Shown: positions 1-7,737 of the stretch, one piece after another
Numbering within the stretch: position 1 is the stretch's first letter
How the letters are laid out: each line of letters starts with the position of its first letter
Source of the DNA: Rhodococcus sovatensis
GTDB lineage: Bacteria > Actinomycetota > Actinomycetes > Mycobacteriales > Mycobacteriaceae
Assembly: GCF_037327425.1 (NCBI RefSeq)
Contig: NZ_CP147846.1
Span: forward strand, 5,642,001-5,706,000
DNA length: 64,000 nucleotides
Reading direction: 5' to 3'
Notes under the pieces: generated by a model
The model's database searches: none
Told to the model about the DNA's origin: nothing
Seen by the model: the letters and a program-made list of their open reading frames with translations, nothing else
Made by a program: the position numbers and the translations under genes

Positions 1-337
1 GGATGAGGGTGTGGCCGTCGGCGATGGCGCTGGCGTGTGCGTGGTGGATGGTGGCGTCGGTGAGTGCGTCGGCGACGGTGGGGTGGTGTGTGAGCCAGTA
101 GCCGAGGCGGATCTGGTGGGTGGACTGGGCTTCGCGGGTTCGGGTGGATTTTGCGTGCCAGTAGGCGACGGAGGAGTAGCCGAGTTTGAGGGCGAGGCCG
201 CGGCGGTCGGATTCGGCGAGTATCGCCAGTTTCGATGCGGCGAGGGAGGATTCGGTGGCGTGGATGTGGGCGAGTGCGGACACGAGCTCCTGATCGGAGA
301 GCGTGTGTGCGCTCTGGAAGTCCCCCAACTTCTGCAT
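1..337 (-). CDS. DUF222 / HNH-endonuclease family protein, N-terminal part (runs off the window)
   Basis: Reading leftward from an ATG at 335-337 gives an open frame of 112 codons with no stop before the window edge. The translation starts MQKLGDFQSAHTLSDQELVS and continues with helices rich in Ala, His, Ser and Thr (LGYSSVAYWHAKSTR, HHPTVADALTDATIHHAHA). This matches the N-terminal DUF222 region of the abundant actinobacterial DUF222-HNH proteins. In that family an HNH nuclease domain follows at the C-terminus, but it lies outside this window. The rightward frames over the same bases are Gly/Val-rich shadows. The cellular role of the family is not established. I am fairly sure of the family, not of the function. 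Confidence 0.75.
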   Translation of the reverse strand, partial: MQKLGDFQSAHTLSDQELVSALAHIHATESSLAASKLAILAESDRRGLALKLGYSSVAYWHAKSTRTREAQSTHQIRLGYWLTHHPTVADALTDATIHHAHASAIADGHTLI

Positions 338-423
338 GCCAGGAAAGCTACAACCCACCACCGACAAAAACTCCGCCGCCGATCGAGTGGTCGTCCTCGA
401 GCACAGTAGTTGCCGCGTGACTC

Positions 424-1200
424 TCATGCGCCCGGCAGGGAGCTGTGCACCCGCACCCCGGATTCGCCGGCCGAGATCTCGGGCCGCAAGACGAACCGCT
501 CGTCGTAATCTCCGCCGTTCTGCTGTCGGAATGGAACCGGTGCATCGGTGAACATCGAGTCGAGACGCCTGTGCAGTAGAGATTCCGCCTCCACATACCC
601 CTCGGCGGTGATTCGGTCGGCGCTTGGAACCAAGACCGGTGGCAGCACGGACATGCCTGTGTACCAGAACAATCCGTGTTGGATCGGGAACAGTAGCTCG
701 TCCAGCGAACCGTTGATCCCGCGCTCGGACACCGTGTGCTCACTGCCGCCCATACTCGTGACGATCAAAGCGCGCTTGCCTGCCATCAGGCCGTCGCCGT
801 AGCGTCGCGTGCCGCCGGTGTCGCGTCGGATTCCGTAGCCGAAGCCCTCGATGAACACTCGGTCCACCCACCCCTTCAGAATCGCAGGCATCGAGAACCA
901 CCACAGCGGAAACTGCAGCACGACGGCATCTGCCTGCCGCAGCTTCTTGTGTTCATCCGCGATGTCTGCGGCGAGGGTTCCGTTGCGGAGAGCGTCCGAG
1001 GATGCGGTGTCTACATGCAGGCGGCGGGTTGAATCGTGGCCGTAGTCGGCCGCATCGACAACGGGATTCCATCCCATCCGATACAGGTCGGACTGCTCGA
1101 CGGTGTGCCCCGACGACGTCAGGTGCGTTACTGCCGCGTCCCGCAGCGAGCCGTTGAGCGAGCGAGATTCAGGATGCGTGAAAACCCATAAAATGTTCAT
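424..1200 (-). CDS. NAD(P)H dehydrogenase (quinone), flavodoxin-fold
   Basis: 258 aa starting MNILWVFTHPESRSLNGSL. The opening strand-loop with THPESRSLN is the flavin phosphate-binding signature of the NQO1/MdaB/KefF flavodoxin-like family. AVVLQFPLWWFSMPAILKGW is the typical second motif around the flavin ring, and a later segment reads GKRALIVTSMGG. Members reduce quinones by two electrons using NAD(P)H in the cytoplasm. The length fits the NQO1-like branch. It is transcribed divergently from the GlxA-type regulator at 1272 with about 70 bp between starts, so that regulator is a natural candidate controller (inference). The C-terminal 50 residues are less conserved-looking. Family call is confident; substrate unknown. 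Confidence 0.85.
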   Translation of the reverse strand: MNILWVFTHPESRSLNGSLRDAAVTHLTSSGHTVEQSDLYRMGWNPVVDAADYGHDSTRRLHVDTASSDALRNGTLAADIADEHKKLRQADAVVLQFPLWWFSMPAILKGWVDRVFIEGFGYGIRRDTGGTRRYGDGLMAGKRALIVTSMGGSEHTVSERGINGSLDELLFPIQHGLFWYTGMSVLPPVLVPSADRITAEGYVEAESLLHRRLDSMFTDAPVPFRQQNGGDYDERFVLRPEISAGESGVRVHSSLPGA

Positions 1201-1271
1201 GACTCGAAGCCTGCCGGGATTCGGTTCACCAAGACAGTGGCCGACAGGACAACATGTGAAAGAATTCGGCC

Positions 1272-2225
1272 ATGTGCGCGCACAAGGTGACGGTGTTCGT
1301 CCGCGACGGTCTACTTGCGATGGAGTTCGGCTCGGTCCACCGACTGTTCGGGCAAGCCAGGTCGGAACAGGACGAGCCGCTCTACGACGTCGTGACCTGC
1401 ACTTTGGCGCCCGGGACTGTTCGCACCGACTCGGACGTGGATATTCACGTCACCAAGGGCGTCGAGGAATTGGCCGATGCCGACACTGTCATCGTGCCGG
1501 CATCGGACGTCGACTACGGGTCTTCGCGGCTCGACGTCGGCGGCATCTTCGACGCGGTTCCGGCAGGCGCCCGTATCGCCTCGATCTGTACCGGATCGTT
1601 CGTTCTCGCCGCGGCAGGTCTGCTCGACGGTAAACGGGCCACTACGCACTGGAAGTCGGCAGAGCAGTTCCGCGCACTGCACCCCCAGGTGCTCCTCGAG
1701 CCGAATGTTCTCTACACCCACGACGGCAACATCCTGACGGCCGCAGGTGAGGCGTCGGGAATCGATCTGTGTCTCTACATGATTCGTTGTGATTTCGGTT
1801 CCGCCGTCGCCAATCAGGTGGCGCGGGGAACCGTCGTGCCGCCGCATCGCAGTGGTGGGCAGGCCCAGTACATCGACACGCCGGTGCCGCGGACGACCAC
1901 GACGTCGACGGCGGATGCGCAAGCGTGGGCGGTCGCGAATCTGGACAAGCCTTTGAGCCTCGAACTACTGGCATCGACGCAATCGATGAGCGTGCGCACG
2001 TTCACGAGGCGATTCGCTGCTGAAGTCGGCATGTCTCCGGCGAAATGGATTGTGCAGCAACGGTTGCACCGTGCCCGAGAGCTACTCGAGAATACCGACA
2101 AGACAATCGACCGGGTCGCCGCCGATGCGGGGTTCGGTACCGCCACCTCGATGCGTCAGCAGCTGATGGCCGAGATCGGGGTCTCCCCGAGTGCGTATCG
2201 CGCAACTTTCCGTGGTATCGGCTAG
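1272..2225 (+). CDS. GlxA-type transcriptional regulator (DJ-1/PfpI + AraC HTH)
   Basis: 317 aa. The N-terminal ~180 residues form a DJ-1/PfpI (class I glutamine amidotransferase-like) domain, with the nucleophile-elbow region IASICTGSFVLAAAGLLDG followed by KRATTHWKSAEQF, as in GlxA/FtrA regulators. The C-terminal ~100 residues are an AraC double helix-turn-helix (LLASTQSMSVRTFTRRFAAE and IDRVAADAGFGTATSMRQQL). The start at 1272 follows a weak purine-rich stretch and fits the family's N-terminus (MCAHKVTVFV). Such proteins are ligand-responsive DNA-binding regulators. The divergent quinone reductase at 1200 is the likely target. No operon partner follows: downstream is 280 bp without a convincing gene, then a terminator. 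Confidence 0.88.
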   Translation: MCAHKVTVFVRDGLLAMEFGSVHRLFGQARSEQDEPLYDVVTCTLAPGTVRTDSDVDIHVTKGVEELADADTVIVPASDVDYGSSRLDVGGIFDAVPAGARIASICTGSFVLAAAGLLDGKRATTHWKSAEQFRALHPQVLLEPNVLYTHDGNILTAAGEASGIDLCLYMIRCDFGSAVANQVARGTVVPPHRSGGQAQYIDTPVPRTTTTSTADAQAWAVANLDKPLSLELLASTQSMSVRTFTRRFAAEVGMSPAKWIVQQRLHRARELLENTDKTIDRVAADAGFGTATSMRQQLMAEIGVSPSAYRATFRGIG

Positions 2226-2455
2226 TTTGTCGGTGCCTTCGTGCACCATGTCGTGCAGTCGACCGCGGGAGTCGGCTTGAACGGAAGGGGGCGGGAATGT
2301 ACGAAACTTCACGGATTACGCAGACGTGGCCCGTGCGTTGTTGGCTCAGCACGATGACGCAGATCTCCAACCCGCACCCAGGTTGAGTGCGGGTCAGCGA
2401 ATGTTGAGACGGCTTCGACTGGCGGCAACGACGCCGGTCTCCTGAAGTGAACTGA

Positions 2456-2487
2456 GGAAGAAGCGTCCCCGCGAAGGCGCTTCTTCC
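2456..2487 (-). terminator. Hairpin terminator of the CsbD operon
   Basis: A perfect 10-bp inverted repeat (GGAAGAAGCG at 2456-2465, CGCTTCTTCC at 2478-2487) with a 12-base GC-rich loop sits about 20 bp beyond the stop codon of the leftward gene at 2507. Read leftward it would end that operon. The stretch 2226-2455 between glxA and this hairpin holds no supported gene; a weak frame around 2310-2440 lacks a start and a recognisable domain. Confidence 0.6.
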
Positions 2488-2506
2488 CCAGTTGTACAGC
2501 GCTCGT

Positions 2507-3163
2507 TCAGCTGTCCGATTCCTTCTCTGCCAGGAACAGCTTCTCGATCCTGGCGGCCTCGGCCTTCTTGTCCTCGGCGTCCTCCTGGTGCTCCGCGGCG
2601 TCGGCGAGTTCTGCCTCGGCCGGGGCTGCGGCGGACCGCTCCACCTTGTCGATCTGTTCCTTCTGCTTCTTCTCGGCATCGCGAGCGGCAGCAGCACGAG
2701 CGGCGGCCGCATCGTCGGCCTTCTTCTTGTCGGCTGCGGCCTTCTCCTCCGCCTCCTGGGCGGCCTGCTGCTTACGCTCCTCGGCTTCGACGCGGGCCTT
2801 CTCGGTCGCTTCCTTGGCCGCGTCGGCTGCGGCCTTGCGCTCCTTCTCGGCGGTCTCGCGGGAGGCCTTCAACTTCTGCGCGGCCTCTGCTTCCTTCGCG
2901 TCGGCTTGGGCTTCCAGCCGTTGCGCTCGGGCCAGCTCGTCCGCGTGATGCACCTGCTCGGCACCTCGATGCTGAACATTCTTGTCACCGAGAAGTGCGC
3001 CGACCTTCTGGTCGAGGGTGCCGACGGTGCGCTCGTACACCAGTCGTGCGGGTGCCTCGGTGTTCATCGAGTGCACGACGTTGTTCTCGAACAAATCCAG
3101 CGGAATCCGCACGAGCTTGTACTGGAATCTGAGGATCGAGATCGGGATGTCGATGAGGTTCAT
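2507..3163 (-). CDS. Ala/Glu/Lys-rich coiled-coil protein, unknown function
   Basis: 218 aa if translation starts at the ATG at 3163 (MNLIDIPISILRFQYKLVRI). A longer open frame reaches 3382 but only through Pro/Arg/Ser-rich shadow sequence. The first ~60 residues look like a small amphipathic domain (ARLVYERTVGTLDQKVGALL). From about residue 70 the protein is almost entirely charged helix (AEKERKAAADAAKEATEKAR and similar), a long predicted coiled coil. No signal peptide is obvious. It lies 31 bp downstream of the CsbD-like gene in the same direction, so both are probably co-transcribed. The N-terminus resembles small proteins seen beside CsbD genes in actinomycetes, but I do not recognise a named family. 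Confidence 0.75.
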   Translation of the reverse strand: MNLIDIPISILRFQYKLVRIPLDLFENNVVHSMNTEAPARLVYERTVGTLDQKVGALLGDKNVQHRGAEQVHHADELARAQRLEAQADAKEAEAAQKLKASRETAEKERKAAADAAKEATEKARVEAEERKQQAAQEAEEKAAADKKKADDAAAARAAAARDAEKKQKEQIDKVERSAAAPAEAELADAAEHQEDAEDKKAEAARIEKLFLAEKESDS

Positions 3164-3194
3164 TCTCGGAAAACTCCTAGGTATGTATGGAAAG

Positions 3195-3722
3195 TCAGGC
3201 GTTGCGACGAGCACGCTCGGCCGCGGCACGTGCTGCCTCGGCCTCGGAGACGTCGTTGCTGTATTCGACGACCGCATCCAACTGGTCTTGCGAGGCGGCT
3301 GCGGCGTCGGCCTGCCCTTCGGCGACGGCTTCGATCTGCTCGGCCCGGGCGTCGACCTCGGCGTCGACGATCTCGGCAGCAACAGCGCGGTCCTTCTCCT
3401 GCTCGGCAGCGATTCGTTGCGCCTGCTGTGCGCGGCGGGCTTCGTCCTCGGAGGCGCGGGCGCTTTCTTCGGCGGCAGCCCGCTGGTCGTCCGCGGCGTT
3501 CTTCACCGAGGAAAGATCCTCGCCCGCTTGGGCGGCCTGGGTCTCGGCCGCCAGCTCGGATGCTTTGGCTTCTTTCTTCTCACGGGCCTGCGCGGCTTGG
3601 AGTTGCCCTTCGGTGGTGAGCGAGTCGTTGCCCGTCACCGCGCCGACGACCTCCTTCGCCTTGCCCTTGATGCCGTCGAGCAGGCCTTTTCGGGCTTCCT
3701 GCGATGCATTGTCGTCAGTCAT
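3195..3722 (-). CDS. CsbD-like stress protein with coiled-coil tail
   Basis: 175 aa. Residues ~12-45 (KGLLDGIKGKAKEVVGAVTG, then NDSLTTEGQLQAAQA) carry the CsbD signature: a short basic helix followed by an N-D/T-x-L-x-x-E-G motif. CsbD proteins are sigma-B-type general stress proteins of unknown biochemical role. The rest is an Ala/Glu/Gln-rich helix resembling the tail of the gene downstream, so the two products may interact through coiled coils (inference). The start at 3722 is followed by MTDDNASQEARKG. It is the first gene of a two-gene leftward operon. The shared intergenic region with the hydrolase at 3871 must hold divergent promoters, but I could not single out boxes. Confidence 0.82.
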   Translation of the reverse strand: MTDDNASQEARKGLLDGIKGKAKEVVGAVTGNDSLTTEGQLQAAQAREKKEAKASELAAETQAAQAGEDLSSVKNAADDQRAAAEESARASEDEARRAQQAQRIAAEQEKDRAVAAEIVDAEVDARAEQIEAVAEGQADAAAASQDQLDAVVEYSNDVSEAEAARAAAERARRNA

Positions 3723-3870
3723 GTGCAGTACTCCTAGTGCATACGAAAATTGAGTCCGTCGGACGGCGATGTCCCCTACCCGCGAGTACCCCTGAGACGA
3801 TGCCGGAAACCCGGCGCCGGCGTCGCGGTCGTAAACTCATCGCGAACACGAGCGACAGCTAAGGAGTTAC

Positions 3871-4680
3871 ATGCCCACCGCGACGGTGAACGGGATATCG
3901 CTGAACTACCAGGTCAAGGGTGCCGGGCCGTTGGTGGTTCTGATCATGGGAACCGGCAGCCCGGGCCGAGTGTGGGATCTTCACCAGGTCCCGGCCCTGG
4001 TCAAGGCCGGCTACCGAGTGTGCTTTTTCGACAACCGAGGCATCGCGCCGTCGTCCGAGAGCACCCAGGGCATGACCATCGATGATCTCGTCGCGGACAC
4101 AGCAGGTCTGATCGAGCAGGTGCGCGAGGGTGACGAGCAGGCGTTCGTCGTCGGCACGTCGATGGGCGCCCGGGTTGCTCAGGAACTTGCGCTGCGACGT
4201 CCGGAGTTGATTCGCAAGGCGATCTTCCTCGCTGGCCACGCTCGGCTGGACGAGTTCCAGAAGACCCTCGGCGAAGGTGAGCGCGCGTTGGCCGATGCGA
4301 AGACAGAGCTGCCGCCGAAGTACGCCGCAGCGATCACGGCCGCAATGAACCTATCGCCGACGACTCTGGCAGACCCCAGATCTGCTCGCGATTGGCTCGA
4401 TCTGCTGGAATTCTCCGTCGCGCCGATCTCCGCGGGCGTTCGAGCGCAGATCGGCATGGACGAGAATTTCGACCGCGGTGCCGCGTACGGAAAAATCGGC
4501 GTTCCGTGCCTGTCGGTCGGGTTCGAGCACGACCGGATGATTCCGGCGTACCTGAGTGCGGAGCTGGCCAAAGCCATTCCCGACGCCCAGTACGTGGAGA
4601 TCCCGGACGTCGGACACTACGGCTACCTGGAGCGACCCGAAGCGATCAACGAGGCTGTCCTGGAGTTTCTGCGGAGCTGA
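3871..4680 (+). CDS. Alpha/beta-fold hydrolase
   Basis: 269 aa. A standard alpha/beta hydrolase: strand and oxyanion region LVVLIMGTGSPGRVWD (about residues 21-36), FFDNRGIAPSS (51-62), nucleophile elbow GTSMGA with Ser97, a DRMIPAYLSAEL acid region, and the catalytic His in DVGHYGYLERP (His249). Length and motif order fit the esterase/perhydrolase type of soluble actinobacterial hydrolases. The leader begins MPTATVNGISLNYQVKG after an AAGGAG ribosome-binding site at about 3858-3865. It stands alone between the CsbD operon (divergent) and mbtH (92 bp downstream). Substrate cannot be told from sequence. Confidence 0.85.
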   Translation: MPTATVNGISLNYQVKGAGPLVVLIMGTGSPGRVWDLHQVPALVKAGYRVCFFDNRGIAPSSESTQGMTIDDLVADTAGLIEQVREGDEQAFVVGTSMGARVAQELALRRPELIRKAIFLAGHARLDEFQKTLGEGERALADAKTELPPKYAAAITAAMNLSPTTLADPRSARDWLDLLEFSVAPISAGVRAQIGMDENFDRGAAYGKIGVPCLSVGFEHDRMIPAYLSAELAKAIPDAQYVEIPDVGHYGYLERPEAINEAVLEFLRS

Positions 4681-4771
4681 CGCACCGTTGGGATAGTGTG
4701 CGTTGCTAGGGTCAGGGGGGCACTTCACCAAAGAAGACTGCCCTACATACGTATGCGACGAGTGAGGCGAG

Positions 4772-5026
4772 ATGAGTACCAATCCATTCGATGACGAAGA
4801 CGGACGCTTCTTCGTGCTGGTCAACGACGAAGATCAGCACTCACTGTGGCCGACGTTCTCCGACGTCCCGCAGGGTTGGCGAGTTGTCTTCGGTGAAGAC
4901 AGCCGCGCAGCGTGCTTGGAGTACGTCGAGAAGAACTGGACCGACATGCGTCCGCGCAGCCTCCGTGAAGCAATGGAGGCCGACGCGGCTGCCCGTCAGT
5001 CCGCTGAGGGAACCCCCGAGGCCTGA
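4772..5026 (+). CDS. mbtH: MbtH-like protein
   Basis: 84 aa. Begins MSTNPFDDEDGRFFVLVNDE and contains the MbtH hallmarks: NPFDDE, SLWP (Trp26), GW (Trp36) and NWTDMRP (Trp56), with SL-R-AM near the end. MbtH proteins bind and activate the adenylation domains of non-ribosomal peptide synthetases. No NRPS gene lies in this window, so this is an orphan copy presumably serving synthetases elsewhere. A 10-base palindrome CATACGTATG lies at 4746-4755, just ahead of the start, and could be a regulatory site. The 3' end overlaps the convergent thrE-type gene by 31 bp. Family call is very secure. Confidence 0.95.
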   Translation: MSTNPFDDEDGRFFVLVNDEDQHSLWPTFSDVPQGWRVVFGEDSRAACLEYVEKNWTDMRPRSLREAMEADAAARQSAEGTPEA

Positions 5027-6537
5027 GGTTTCTTTTTCTTGAGCTCCACTGGACCGCGTCGCCGACGAACCGTCGGGCGGCGCGGTTCTTCTCTGCGGCG
5101 AAGGGTCGGTCGAAGTAGCTCCTCCGTGCGCGCCAGGATCCGCGGCCGACGCAGCGTGCGCGCACCCCACTCGCCGAGCGTGACTCCGGCCGCCAGGCCG
5201 CAGCCGATACCGAACGCCGCGAGCAGTGAGCTGAACCCGAGCAGTAGCTGGTCGTTGAGCATCGCGTACAAACCGCGATACAGCGACAGACCCGGCAACA
5301 ACGGCGTGATGCCCGCGACCGCGACGATGAGCGGTGGAATCAATGCGCGACGAGCCATCAGACCACCTGCGAAGCCGACGACCGTCGCCGCGAATGCCGA
5401 CGCAATGATCGGGCCCGTAGCCAGCGTCTGGACCATCAGATACACCAGCGCGCCGGCGAAGCCGCCGAGGAACGCCGCCGTCAGGGCACGCTTCTCCGCG
5501 TAGCAGGCAAGGGCGTAGAACAGCGAGGCGAAAGCGCCTGCGAGCACCTTCGTCGGGACTTCGGTGATGTCCGGCGGTGGGGTGTTGCTGATGAGCGGCA
5601 GATCGCTGCCGATGATCGCCGCGATCTTCAACGACGTTGCGACGCCGGCGATGATGCCGCCCGTCATCATCAGGACTTCGAAGAACCGCGCCGACGCTGT
5701 GATCGGTGCGCCCGTGATGGCGTCCTGCACCGAACCGACGAGTGAGAGCCCCGACAACAGCACCGTCACTCCGGCGGCGATGACGAGCGTCGGCGAGATC
5801 GTGACTCCCAGTTGGTCCTGGAAGTTGTACAGCGTGATCGCCGGAGTTGCAGCCACGAATCCGCCTACGACCTGCTGGAAGAAGAACGGGAGGCCCGCTC
5901 GGTTCAGGACGCGGCCGATGCGGTCGATGACCATCGTCGTCAAGAAGCTGACGACGGCTACCAGCGCGCCACCGCCGACCAAGACACCGATGGATGCGGC
6001 CATGCCCGACCACGCGAACGTCGCGACCCAACGGTTGTACGGGTGCGGTGCCGTCGTGATCTTGTTCAGTGTCTCCCGTGCCAGCGTCGGCGGAATCATC
6101 TTCGTTCGGACACCGCGAATCAAACGGTCGACGGCAGCGAGGCGAGTGAAGTCCATCGAGCGGTAGTGAACGATGCGCATCGTCGTCGACGGAGGCCGCG
6201 TCGGGCCGCGGTGAGCACTGATGGTGATGGAGTTGTACGTGACGTCGACATCGCACCGAGCGAGACCGTAGGTTGCGGCAATGTACTGGACCTGGGCGGT
6301 CGTATCCATCGCCCCCGTCCCCGATGCCAGCAGAACCTCGCCGACACGAACCGCGAGATCGAGCACCTCGGCCACCACAGCATCGTCGGAGAGATCGATC
6401 GGACGCAGAGGCGACGGCGGGGCTGTGGGTGTATCAATGGTGGCCCGACGCTCACCGGTGATACGACCAAGAGACGTCGTCAGGTCTTGCAGGAAGGTCA
6501 TGTCCGTCTTTACGTTGCTGGGGTGATCCACCGACAA
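4996..6537 (-). CDS. ThrE-type threonine/serine exporter
   Basis: About 500 aa. Residues ~50-180 form the soluble N-terminal ThrE domain (LAVRVGEVLLASGTGAMDTT, DVTYNSITISAHRG), followed by about ten hydrophobic segments in two blocks, such as GMAASIGVLVGGGALVAVVSF and GFAGALVYLMVQTLA. This matches the Corynebacterium ThrE architecture (PF06738 plus PF12821 fused) that exports threonine and serine. The start is uncertain: a TTG at 6537 follows GAGCAGG, a GTG lies at 6531, and an ATG giving MTFLQDL lies at 6501. The C-terminal tail is Arg/Lys-rich. It is convergent with mbtH (31-bp overlap), and its upstream side faces tRNA-Thr 54 bp away. Confidence 0.85.
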   Translation of the reverse strand: MSVDHPSNVKTDMTFLQDLTTSLGRITGERRATIDTPTAPPSPLRPIDLSDDAVVAEVLDLAVRVGEVLLASGTGAMDTTAQVQYIAATYGLARCDVDVTYNSITISAHRGPTRPPSTTMRIVHYRSMDFTRLAAVDRLIRGVRTKMIPPTLARETLNKITTAPHPYNRWVATFAWSGMAASIGVLVGGGALVAVVSFLTTMVIDRIGRVLNRAGLPFFFQQVVGGFVAATPAITLYNFQDQLGVTISPTLVIAAGVTVLLSGLSLVGSVQDAITGAPITASARFFEVLMMTGGIIAGVATSLKIAAIIGSDLPLISNTPPPDITEVPTKVLAGAFASLFYALACYAEKRALTAAFLGGFAGALVYLMVQTLATGPIIASAFAATVVGFAGGLMARRALIPPLIVAVAGITPLLPGLSLYRGLYAMLNDQLLLGFSSLLAAFGIGCGLAAGVTLGEWGARTLRRPRILARTEELLRPTLRRREEPRRPTVRRRRGPVELKKKKPQASGVPSAD

Positions 6538-6591
6538 GGTACCTGCTCACACTGACCGTTCGCTTAGCGGATATAGTGACCACGCAGCAAC

Positions 6592-6663
6592 GCCTCCTTA
6601 GCTCAGCGGTAGAGCACTCGCCTTGTAAGCGAGCGGTCAACGGTTCAATCCCGTTAGGAGGCT
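6592..6663 (+). tRNA. tRNA-Thr (anticodon TGT)
   Basis: A complete cloverleaf can be drawn by hand. Acceptor stem GCCTCCT (6592-6598) pairs with AGGAGGC (6656-6662). The D arm is GCTC-AGCGGTAGA-GAGC. The anticodon stem CTCGC/GCGAG closes the loop CTTGTAA, giving anticodon TGT. The T arm AACGG-TTCAATC-CCGTT includes the invariant TTC. CCA is not encoded. A -10-like TATAGT is at 6572-6577. A hairpin with a T run follows. Everything to the right for about 3 kb is accessory in character, as is common beside tRNA genes. Confidence 0.95.
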
Positions 6664-6668
6664 CTTTC

Positions 6669-6711
6669 GGACGGCTCTGACCAGCGAAAACGGTTGGGGC
6701 CGTCTCTTTTT
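6669..6711 (+). terminator. Rho-independent terminator after tRNA-Thr
   Basis: GGACGGC (6669-6675) can pair with GCCGTCT (6699-6705) around a loop, followed immediately by CTTTTT (6706-6711). It sits 6 bases after the tRNA, so it ends that transcript. From here to about 6948 no gene is supported; the sequence contains two nearby copies of TGTCACA around 6818-6837, whose meaning is unclear. Confidence 0.7.
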
Positions 6712-6948
6712 CGGCCTGTTTCGGCCGCTCGTTTCTGGGTGAGCCCGGTTCGTCCACCTGGGTTTATCTGTCGCTTGTGACCTGGGGATTTGCCGGTTCG
6801 GCGGCTCGATTCGGCGCTGGGTGTCACAGAATGTCACAACTCGTTGCTAACTCATCAGTGAGCATTCGTGTGGCTGTAGGTGGATGCGCACGGACTTGAC
6901 CGGGAGGTTTGAGGCCGGATGGAGGCGTCGTGATTAGTGTCGGTTCTA

Positions 6949-6963
6949 TAGGCTTAAAGCCTA
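6949..6963. promoter_or_regulatory. Perfect 15-base palindrome before the AbiEi-like gene
   Basis: TAGGCTTAAAGCCTA is a perfect inverted repeat (7+1+7) ending 27 bases before the likely GTG start at 6991. Characterised AbiEi antitoxins repress their own promoter by binding inverted repeats there, so this is a plausible autoregulatory operator (inference from position and symmetry). Confidence 0.45.
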
Positions 6964-6990
6964 CGTATTCGATACTCGATGGAGGTGTCC

Positions 6991-7660
6991 GTGACTTCGA
7001 GCAATGTTCGACGCCGTCAGACCGGTCTACCTTCGGAGTTCGCGCGGCTTCCGATGCGGATGGTGCGAGCCGCGACAGCGGCCGATGTCTACGCGCACCC
7101 GCGCGCCGAGCTTGCGCGGCTGACGGACTTGGGTCTACTGCACCGGGTGGCGACGGGCTTCTACGTGGCGGTGCCCGACGACCGGGGCGGGACCGAGTGG
7201 ATGCCGGGTCTGGAGGCAGCGGCGGCCGGTATCGCGGTAGCGGCCTACAGCGCCGACGATGCCGTCGTGATGGGCGTCAGCGCAGCCCGCTTGCATGGCG
7301 CGATTCCGCGCGCGTTGGCGACCGCTGTAGTGGCTTTGCCGATGCGGCACGATCCGATCCGGTTGGCGGATCGTCAGGCGGTGGTTCGGTTCGCCGTGCG
7401 CGACACGGCACGTCTGGATGCGGAGCGCATCGATACCGAGTTGGGTGCGGTGCTAGTAACTACTGCGGAGCAGACGGTGTTGGATCTGGCAAAGCGTCCG
7501 GGGTTGGGTGATGCCGAGGGGGAGGTGTGGACAGGCGGTGGAGCAGTTGCACCGGCAGTGCGATCCGAATGTGTTGGAGGAGATCGCCGATTCTCAGAAG
7601 ATGCGGGTAACGCTTGCGCGATTGCAGGATATGTTGGGGAGCAGCAGTGAGGTCCGATAG
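6991..7660 (+). pseudogene. AbiEi-like (type IV antitoxin family) gene, frameshifted near its 3' end
   Basis: The first ~180 codons encode an N-terminal winged-helix (VYAHPRAELARLTDLGLLHR, VATGFYVAVPDD) plus the AbiEi domain pattern (GVSAARLHGAIPRALATAVV, LVTTAEQTVLDLAKRPGLGD). After GEVWT the frame degenerates. One extra base near 7534 explains this: resuming one base on, at 7535, gives AVEQLHRQCDPNVLEEIADS and a natural end at 7660, a typical C-terminus. The GTG at 6991 is preceded by GGAGG (6981-6985), so it is preferred over the ATG at 6979. No AbiEii nucleotidyltransferase toxin follows. Either this is an orphan gene decaying by a +1 frameshift, or the assembly has an error there. AbiEi proteins repress their operon and counter the toxin. 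Confidence 0.7.
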
Positions 7661-7737
7661 ATGGAATCCGTGGCCGCGCGGTTCGGCGGCAAGTCAAATT
7701 TGAACGGTGGTGCCTCTCGCTTGCATAGGGTTGGTTC

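Noticed and set aside
2279..2386. Bases ACGCAGACGTGGCCCGTG near 2318 resemble the core of the twin promoters at 40286 and 50201
   Set aside because: No -35 or -10 hexamers and no inverted repeat are present, so the 16-of-18 match is probably chance.
2300..2444. Possible coding stretch TDYADVARALLAQHDDADLQ between glxA and the CsbD operon
   Set aside because: No start codon in phase, a stop just upstream and no recognisable family.
4841..6256. A 471-codon minus-strand frame in a second phase over the exporter gene
   Set aside because: Arg/His-rich with no membrane helices, while the other phase gives the ThrE architecture.
6818..6837. Two TGTCACA copies downstream of tRNA-Thr
   Set aside because: They are a short direct repeat without symmetry or a nearby promoter; no function could be supported.
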